Assembly: GCA_025356575.1 (NCBI GenBank)
Contig: JANXSP010000099.1
Coordinates: 1 to 64,000 of the forward strand
DNA length: 64,000 nt
Origin: Novosphingobium sp.
GTDB lineage: Bacteria > Pseudomonadota > Alphaproteobacteria > Sphingomonadales > Sphingomonadaceae
Direction: 5' to 3'
Positions 59,234-64,000 of this stretch are shown in pieces. Made by a program: the position numbers and the translations under genes. Position 1 is the first letter of the stretch, and every line of letters begins with the position of its first letter. Under the pieces are notes generated by a model. The model worked only from the letters and a program-made list of their open reading frames with translations. It had not been told where the DNA came from and did no database searches.

Positions 59234-59988
59234 ACCTGCGCGAACGGATTCGCGCCCGCGAACTGCTCGCGGCGACGTGGGTCAAGACGCCGCACCCGCA
59301 CGTAGTGGAAGTGCTCGCGCTCTCGCCGCTCGACTTCCTGGTACTCGACGCCGAACACGCGCCGTTCGACCGCGGCGATCTCGACGCCTGCATTCTTGCC
59401 GCGCACGCGGGCGCCAAGCCGGTGCTGGTCCGCCCTGCATCCGCCGCGCACGAGCAGCTCCTCAACGCGCTCGATCTGGGCGCGGACGGCGTTATCGTCC
59501 CGCATGTGCGCTCCGCTGCGGAGGCCGCCGCCATCGTCCACGCTTGCCACTACCGTCCGGGCGGGCGCGGCTTTGCCGGAAGCACGCGCGCGGCGGGCTA
59601 CACCACGCTGGGCATGGCCCGGCACCGCGCCGCGGCGCAAGGGGCGATCGTCATCGCCCAGATCGAGGACGCCGAGGCGTTGGGCGAAATCGATGCGATC
59701 GCCGCCACCCCCGGCCTCGACGCTCTGTTCATCGGGCGCGCCGACCTGACCGTTTCGCTCGGCGCCGAGACGCCCGATGCCCCCGAAGTGATCGCCGCGG
59801 TCGAAGCGATCTGCGCTGCGGGCCAGCGCGCCGGGATCGCGGCGGGGATGTTCCTCGGCCGGGTCGGCGACGTGGCGCTGTGGCGTGAGCGCGGAGCGAG
59901 CCTGTTCATCCTGCAATCGGATCACGACTTCATCCTGCAGGGAGCCGGCGCGCTGGCCGGGGCAATCAAAGGAGCGCGCGGCGGCTAA
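59230..59988 (+). CDS. HpcH/HpaI-family aldolase
   Basis: This 252-residue class II aldolase has DAEHAPFDRGDL, the metal ligand Glu in IAQIEDAEAL and Asp in FIGRADLTVSLG, and VLVRPAS. Family members cleave 4-hydroxy-2-oxo acids to pyruvate and an aldehyde. It starts at GTG 59230 overlapping the MetE-like stop. It may perform the final carbon-carbon cleavage of this catabolic block. It converges on the bicupin gene with 12 bp between. Confidence 0.92.
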   Translation: MNLRERIRARELLAATWVKTPHPHVVEVLALSPLDFLVLDAEHAPFDRGDLDACILAAHAGAKPVLVRPASAAHEQLLNALDLGADGVIVPHVRSAAEAAAIVHACHYRPGGRGFAGSTRAAGYTTLGMARHRAAAQGAIVIAQIEDAEALGEIDAIAATPGLDALFIGRADLTVSLGAETPDAPEVIAAVEAICAAGQRAGIAAGMFLGRVGDVALWRERGASLFILQSDHDFILQGAGALAGAIKGARGG

Positions 59989-60000
59989 ATCGGCTGCAAT

Positions 60001-60921
60001 TCAGGCGCGCCGAACTGCAAAGGCGATCGCCTCGTCGCCTCGAACCGCGGCAATCGCAACTCCATCGGGGACGGTCATGGTGTCCCCCGCGTCCAGCCGG
60101 ACGGGCACGCCAGCGAGCGTGAAGGTCATGGTCCCGCGATGGATGAACACGACCGCGCCCGTCAGGTCTAAATCGCTGGGACCGGCAAGTGCGATCCGCT
60201 CGAGCGTGAACCCGTGCTCCCACGCAAGCGGTCCGCCCCGCCCGATGATCGCCGCGCTTTGGGCCTGCGCCCGGACTACCAGCCGCTCGGCCTCGCCCAT
60301 CGATGGCACCGCCAGCGCCGCCGCCTCGGCGGGCGAAGTGCGCGGCATGGGCGCGACATCCGCGGGCACCGCCTGGCCCGCCGCCGTGTCGATCAGGGTG
60401 CCGTTCTCGAGCAGGACGAGGCCGTAATCGGCGGCCATGTCGAACACCTCCGGAGCCCACAACACGCGGCCCGGAACATCGCTGCCGAGCACTGCCCACA
60501 GAAACCCGATATCATCGCCGATGTTGGTAAAGCCGCGGAACATGCCCGTGGGCAGAGAAATCGTATCGCCCGGCCCGCACTCGACCCGCGCGGCATCGCC
60601 GTGCTCGCCGAGATTGAAGCTCCACCGCCCGGTGTGGACGACGAAAACCTCGGCCGTATCGTGGCTGTGCTGCGAATTGACGCACCCCGGCGGCTGGCGC
60701 GCTCCGCCGATGTTGAAGCCGTGGGGCTGAGTAATATGAACGTGCTGATCCGGGTTCTCCGAAACGCCCGGGCCGATGATCGTGAAGTTTTCCTTGGCTT
60801 CCGAACCCGGGGTCCGGGTATCGATAAACGCGTTGAAGCACGGTTGAAGATCGCGGTAGCGGACGATCCGTGCCGCTATCGCCTCTGCGCTCCACCGCGC
60901 CGTTGCCGTTACGTCATCCAT
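60001..60921 (-). CDS. Bicupin (cupin-domain) protein
   Basis: This 306-residue protein has two cupin barrels. The N-terminal one (about 70-150) has the metal-binding run QHSHDTAEVFVVHTG and ends in PTGMFRGFTN. The C-terminal one (about 225-300) has GAVVFIHRGTMTF and LDAGDTMTVPDGVA but fewer His ligands. Cupins include dioxygenases, isomerases and binding proteins. It is divergent from the NTF2-like gene at 60983, and the second LacI-type operator lies between them. Confidence 0.86.
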   Translation of the reverse strand: MDDVTATARWSAEAIAARIVRYRDLQPCFNAFIDTRTPGSEAKENFTIIGPGVSENPDQHVHITQPHGFNIGGARQPPGCVNSQHSHDTAEVFVVHTGRWSFNLGEHGDAARVECGPGDTISLPTGMFRGFTNIGDDIGFLWAVLGSDVPGRVLWAPEVFDMAADYGLVLLENGTLIDTAAGQAVPADVAPMPRTSPAEAAALAVPSMGEAERLVVRAQAQSAAIIGRGGPLAWEHGFTLERIALAGPSDLDLTGAVVFIHRGTMTFTLAGVPVRLDAGDTMTVPDGVAIAAVRGDEAIAFAVRRA

Positions 60922-60954
60922 CGCCCACCTCGACCTTGATCAGTGGTTGCAGTG

Positions 60955-60974
60955 CTTTGCATTCGCAGTCAATA
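60955..60974. promoter_or_regulatory. Candidate LacI-type operator 2
   Basis: CTTTGCATTCGCAGTCAATA is the second copy of the LacI-type site; TTTGCA(A/T)TCGCAGTCAA is identical in 16 of 17 positions to the 54940 copy, with central CG. It lies between the divergent bicupin gene and the NTF2-like gene, ending 8 bp before the latter's ATG. Confidence 0.62.
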
Positions 60975-60982
60975 TAACTCGC

Positions 60983-61938
60983 ATGATCATCGATTTTCCC
61001 GCTGGCACGATCCCGCACAGTATTTTCGCCGGTGCGCCGTTGGCGCCCGACCACCTCTTGCGCGCATTCCACCCGGTCGGCGAAGGCCGCGGCGCAGGGT
61101 TTGTCGGCGACGCGCTGCTTGGTCCGCTCGGCCGCGCCATCCCGCGGTTCGAAGCGCGCGCCGACATTGCGATGAAGGGCCGCTGGCAGGAGGGCAGCTG
61201 GACCGGGACGAGCGGGCATCTGCTCGGGCGCTTCGTCGCCCCGTTGTGGGGAATTCCCGCAACCCAGCGCATCGTGTTCATCCGCTTCGGCTGTTTCCAG
61301 TTGTGGCGCGCAGGCGAGGTGACCGAAACCCTGCTCCTCCTCGATCTGCCGTCGCTTATGATGCAGGCGGGCGTCTGGCCGCTGGCCCCGGCGATGGGTC
61401 CGGACTCGATGGCTCCCGCTCCGCTCGGCCTGGCAGGTGTGTGGCCGGACGACATCGGCGAAAGCGCAGCCAGCCTCGCGCTGGTCGAGGGCATGATCAA
61501 CGGGCTCAAGAAGTTCGACGGCGACGGGCTGGCGAAGATGGGCATGACCGATTTCTGGACCGACGAGTTCTGGTGGTATGGCCCCGCCCCGATCGGCAGC
61601 TTTCGCGGACACCGGGATTACGAACGCGGTCACCAATTGCCGTTCCTCACCGCGTTTCCAGATCGCGTCGGCGGCAACCACCGCGCGCGGTTCGGCGACG
61701 GGATGTTCGTTGCTTCGACCGGGTGGCCGAGCATCGCCGCGACGCACAAGGGCAGCGGTTTCATGGGCTCGCCGCCACCGACCACGCGATCACGATGCGA
61801 GTGATGGACTTCTGGCGGCGCGAGGGTGAACGCTTGGCGGAAAACTGGGTGATGATCGACATCCCCGATTTGCTGAATCAAATGGGCCTCGATGTATTCG
61901 AGCGGATGCGCCTGCTTGCCGAGGCCCGAGGCGGCTGA
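60983..61938 (+). pseudogene. SnoaL/NTF2-like protein, frameshifted near 61766
   Basis: The frame from ATG 60983 is a SnoaL/NTF2-like tandem protein (FHPVGEGRGAGFVGD, LLGRFVAPLWGIPATQ, KMGMTDFWTDEFWWYGP). Near 61766 the frame is lost. The sequence expected from the family (FMG-L-AATDHAITMRVMDFW...[11 protein letters not shown]) continues in the other frame to 61938. One G missing from a GGGG run at the ATGGG position would explain it. As the change is in a homopolymer it may be a sequencing error, or a real inactivation. Otherwise the gene would be about 318 residues. Confidence 0.8.
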
Positions 61939-61975
61939 ACGGCGCACAACGAAGTTTCATCTTTCAGGAGCGATC

Positions 61976-63295
61976 ATGGCCGAATATCTCAAGCGCGGAG
62001 CCACCGCCGAAGCCAAGGCGGACAGCGACCGCAAGGTGCGCGACACCGTCGAGGGGATCCTTGCCGACATCGCCGCGCGCGGCGACGCTGCGGTGCGCGG
62101 GCTCTCGATCAAATTCGATGGCTGGGACCGCGACGACTATCGCCTGAGCCCCGACGAAATCCAGGGGTGTCTCGACCAGCTGACCGGCCAGGACCTCAAG
62201 GATATAGAGTTCGCGCAAACCCAGGTGCGCGGTTTCGCGCAGATCCAGCGCGCCTCGATGACCGACGTCGAAGTCGAGACGCTTCCCGGTGTCGTCCTGG
62301 GCCACAAGCATCTGCCGGTGAACGCTGCGGGTTGCTATGTCCCCGGCGGTAAATACCCGCTGCTCGCCTCGGCGCACATGAGCGTGATCACGGCCAAGGT
62401 TGCCGGGGTCGCGCGCGTCGTCACCTGCGCCCCGCCGTTCGCAGGCAAGCCCGCGCCGGCGATCGTCGCGGCGCAGGCGATGGCCGGGGCGGACGAGATC
62501 TGGTGCCTCGGCGGGATCCAGGCGGTGGGCGCGATGGCGCTGGGCACCGCGAGCATGGCGCCGGTCGACATGCTTGTCGGGCCGGGCAATGCGTTCGTCG
62601 CCGAGGCCAAGCGCCAGTTGTTCGGCCGGGTCGGGATCGACCTCTTTGCCGGGCCGACCGAGACGCTGGTGATCGCCGACGAGGTCGGCTGCGACGGCGA
62701 ACTGGCGGCGACCGACCTGCTGGGCCAGGCCGAGCACGGCCCCGATTCGCCCGCGGTGCTCCTCACCACCAGCCGCGCGCTGGCCGAGGAAACCATGCGC
62801 GAGATCGAGCGCTTGCTGACGATCCTGCCGACCGCGGACGTCGCCCGCCGCGCGTGGGAAAACTTCGGCGAAGTGATCGTGGCGCAGGACGATGCCGAGA
62901 TGGTTCGCATCGCCGACGAGATCGCCTCAGAACACGTCCAGGTGATGACCCGCGATCCCGAATATTTCCTCCAGCACATGACAAATTACGGCGCGCTGTT
63001 CCTGGGTAGCCGCACCAATGTCAGCTTCGGCGACAAGGTCATCGGGACCAACCATACCCTGCCCACCAAAAAGGCCGCGCGCTATACGGGCGGCTTGTGG
63101 GTCGGAAAATTCCTCAAGACCTGCACCTATCAGCGCGTCACCAGCGACGCTGCTTCGGCGATGATCGGCGAATACTGCAGCCGGCTTTGCGCGCTCGAGG
63201 GATTTGCCGGACACGGCGAGCAGGCCAACATCCGCGTGCGCCGGTTCGGCGGGCGCAACATTCCCTACGCCGGCGCCGCACAGCCGGTGAGCTGA
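61976..63295 (+). CDS. Histidinol-dehydrogenase-family enzyme (HpsN-like)
   Basis: This 439-residue protein matches the HisD fold: [19 protein letters not shown] (motif, cut here), [21 protein letters not shown] with the catalytic Glu-His pair, and [17 protein letters not shown]. It resembles the HpsN (sulfopropanediol 3-dehydrogenase) branch more than biosynthetic HisD. AGGAG lies 5 nt upstream of the ATG. Placed beside a MetE-C-like enzyme, an aldolase and an SDR, it probably oxidises a primary alcohol of the catabolic substrate; a sulfonated substrate is one possibility. Confidence 0.88.
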   Translation: MAEYLKRGATAEAKADSDRKVRDTVEGILADIAARGDAAVRGLSIKFDGWDRDDYRLSPDEIQGCLDQLTGQDLKDIEFAQTQVRGFAQIQRASMTDVEVETLPGVVLGHKHLPVNAAGCYVPGGKYPLLASAHMSVITAKVAGVARVVTCAPPFAGKPAPAIVAAQAMAGADEIWCLGGIQAVGAMALGTASMAPVDMLVGPGNAFVAEAKRQLFGRVGIDLFAGPTETLVIADEVGCDGELAATDLLGQAEHGPDSPAVLLTTSRALAEETMREIERLLTILPTADVARRAWENFGEVIVAQDDAEMVRIADEIASEHVQVMTRDPEYFLQHMTNYGALFLGSRTNVSFGDKVIGTNHTLPTKKAARYTGGLWVGKFLKTCTYQRVTSDAASAMIGEYCSRLCALEGFAGHGEQANIRVRRFGGRNIPYAGAAQPVS

Positions 63296-63296
63296 C

Positions 63297-64000
63297 ATGG
63301 CGCTGCCGCAAACGCCCTCGTTCCGGCTCGACGGACGCCGCGCGTTGGTCACCGGCGCCGGGCGCGGGATCGGCCTGGCGCTGGCCGCTGCCTTGGCCGC
63401 GGCGGGGGCGCAGACCACGCTGGTCGCCCGCACCGCAAGCGAGATCGAAGCCGCTGCTGCAGAAATGGGGGCGGAATGGGCCGTGCTCGACGTCAGCGAT
63501 CTGGCGGCAGTCGCTGCGTTTTTCGCCAGCCGGCCCGCGTTCGACGTGCTGGTCAACAATGCCGGAACCAACCGTCCCATGCCGATGACCGCGGTGAACG
63601 AGGCAGACTTCGACGCGGTGCTCGATCTCAACCTGAAGTCGGCGTTTTTCGTGACCCAGGCCTGCGTGAAGGAAATGATCGCCGCCGGTACGGCCGGCAG
63701 CGTGATCCACATCGGTTCGCAAATGGGCCACGTCGCCGGTCCCGAGCGCAGCCTCTATTGCGCATCGAAGTGGGCGCTGGAAGGGATGTCCAAAGCCTTC
63801 GCGCTCGATCTCGCGGCGCACGGCATCCGCAGCAACACGATTGCCCCGACGTTTATCGAGACCCCGCTGACGAAGCCTTACTTCGAAGATCCGGCGTTCA
63901 AAGCTGCGGTCTTGTCCAAAATCAAGCTGGGCCGGCTGGGGCGGGTCGAGGACCTGATGGGCGCCGCGGTGTTCCTGGCATCGGACGCTTCGGCACTGGT
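63297..64000 (+). CDS. Short-chain dehydrogenase/reductase 2 (truncated at window end)
   Basis: The frame opens at ATG 63297, 1 bp after the HisD-like stop, and runs off the window without a stop. About 234 residues are visible, with the Rossmann TGAGRGIG (18-25), NNAG, the catalytic Ser in IGSQMGHV and YCASK Tyr-x-x-x-Lys, and NTIAPTFIETPL. It is a classical SDR oxidising or reducing a hydroxyl/keto group, likely in the same pathway as the HisD-like dehydrogenase. Some 15-25 residues lie beyond the window. Confidence 0.93.
   Translation, partial: MALPQTPSFRLDGRRALVTGAGRGIGLALAAALAAAGAQTTLVARTASEIEAAAAEMGAEWAVLDVSDLAAVAAFFASRPAFDVLVNNAGTNRPMPMTAVNEADFDAVLDLNLKSAFFVTQACVKEMIAAGTAGSVIHIGSQMGHVAGPERSLYCASKWALEGMSKAFALDLAAHGIRSNTIAPTFIETPLTKPYFEDPAFKAAVLSKIKLGRLGRVEDLMGAAVFLASDASAL

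Noticed and set aside
61976-63295. hisD for histidine biosynthesis
   Set aside because: No other his genes are near, and the motif pattern resembles the HpsN branch beside catabolic enzymes.
1-64000. Mobile elements, CRISPR arrays, rRNA and tRNA
   Set aside because: No transposase, integrase, repeat-spacer pattern or cloverleaf-like sequence was seen by eye; weak elements could be missed without a search.

Overview
This 64 kb window is GC-rich chromosomal DNA from an alphaproteobacterium. It is most likely a sphingomonad (Novosphingobium/Sphingobium-like). The evidence is three large TonB-dependent receptors with (D)IVVTA(Q/R)-type boxes, the same motif in an MlaA homologue, and dense catabolic operons whose genes overlap by ATGA/TGATG junctions. 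No rRNA, tRNA, CRISPR array, transposase or integrase was seen, and no gap between genes exceeds about 300 bases.

Layout. 0-0.8 kb: the end of a frameshifted DUF72 gene. 0.8-10.2 kb (minus): TonB receptor, unknown protein, MFS transporter, FAD oxidase, nitrilase-like protein and a paralogue of the unknown protein, followed after a gap by an acyl-CoA dehydrogenase. 10.3-13.7 kb (plus): membrane protein and second TonB receptor. 13.8-19.7 kb: an exported DUF1838 protein (minus), divergent from CitE-like lyase, MaoC hydratase, acyl-CoA dehydrogenase and two class III CoA-transferases. This set resembles bacterial itaconate-degradation loci. 19.7-29.2 kb: a GntR/HutC regulator (minus), divergent from two MmgE/PrpD proteins, a PaaK-like ligase, amidase, HapK-like protein, SDR, PuuE-like hydrolase, enoyl-CoA hydratase and VOC protein. 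29.2-34.8 kb: a cell-envelope block (small membrane protein, MlaA, MprF, DUF2147, VirJ/AcvB-like). 34.8-46.4 kb: two divergent operons, one with isochorismatase-type amidase, two NodB/PuuE-like hydrolases, aldehyde dehydrogenase and accessory proteins, the other with alpha/beta hydrolase, LeuC/LeuD-like isomerase, HMG-CoA-lyase-like enzyme, CoA-transferase and an exported VOC protein. 46.6-48.1 kb: methyltransferase and a small protein. 48.3-51.1 kb: membrane protein, RNase H-like protein and cardiolipin synthase. 51.1-64 kb: a second catabolic block with a LacI regulator, TonB receptor, MFS transporter, NTF2/SnoaL-like proteins, MetE-C-like enzyme, HpcH aldolase, bicupin, HisD/HpsN-like dehydrogenase and an SDR cut by the window end.

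The main discovery is regulatory. A palindrome, TTGTCCGGACAA, with close variants, occurs nine times. Eight copies are in promoter regions of the operons between 2 and 48 kb. One lies just upstream of the gntR gene, inside the start of the neighbouring prpD frame. Its GT-C-CG-G-AC core fits the GntR/HutC operator format, so most of the first 48 kb probably forms one regulon. The member families (imidase-like, amidase-like, isomerase, CoA-transferase, lyase) suggest that a nitrogen-containing ring or amide is opened and its diacid skeleton cleaved through CoA thioesters. The actual substrate cannot be read from the sequence. A second, LacI-type pseudo-palindrome (central CG) occurs in two divergent promoter regions of the 51-64 kb block. 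Both circuits are inferred from sequence.
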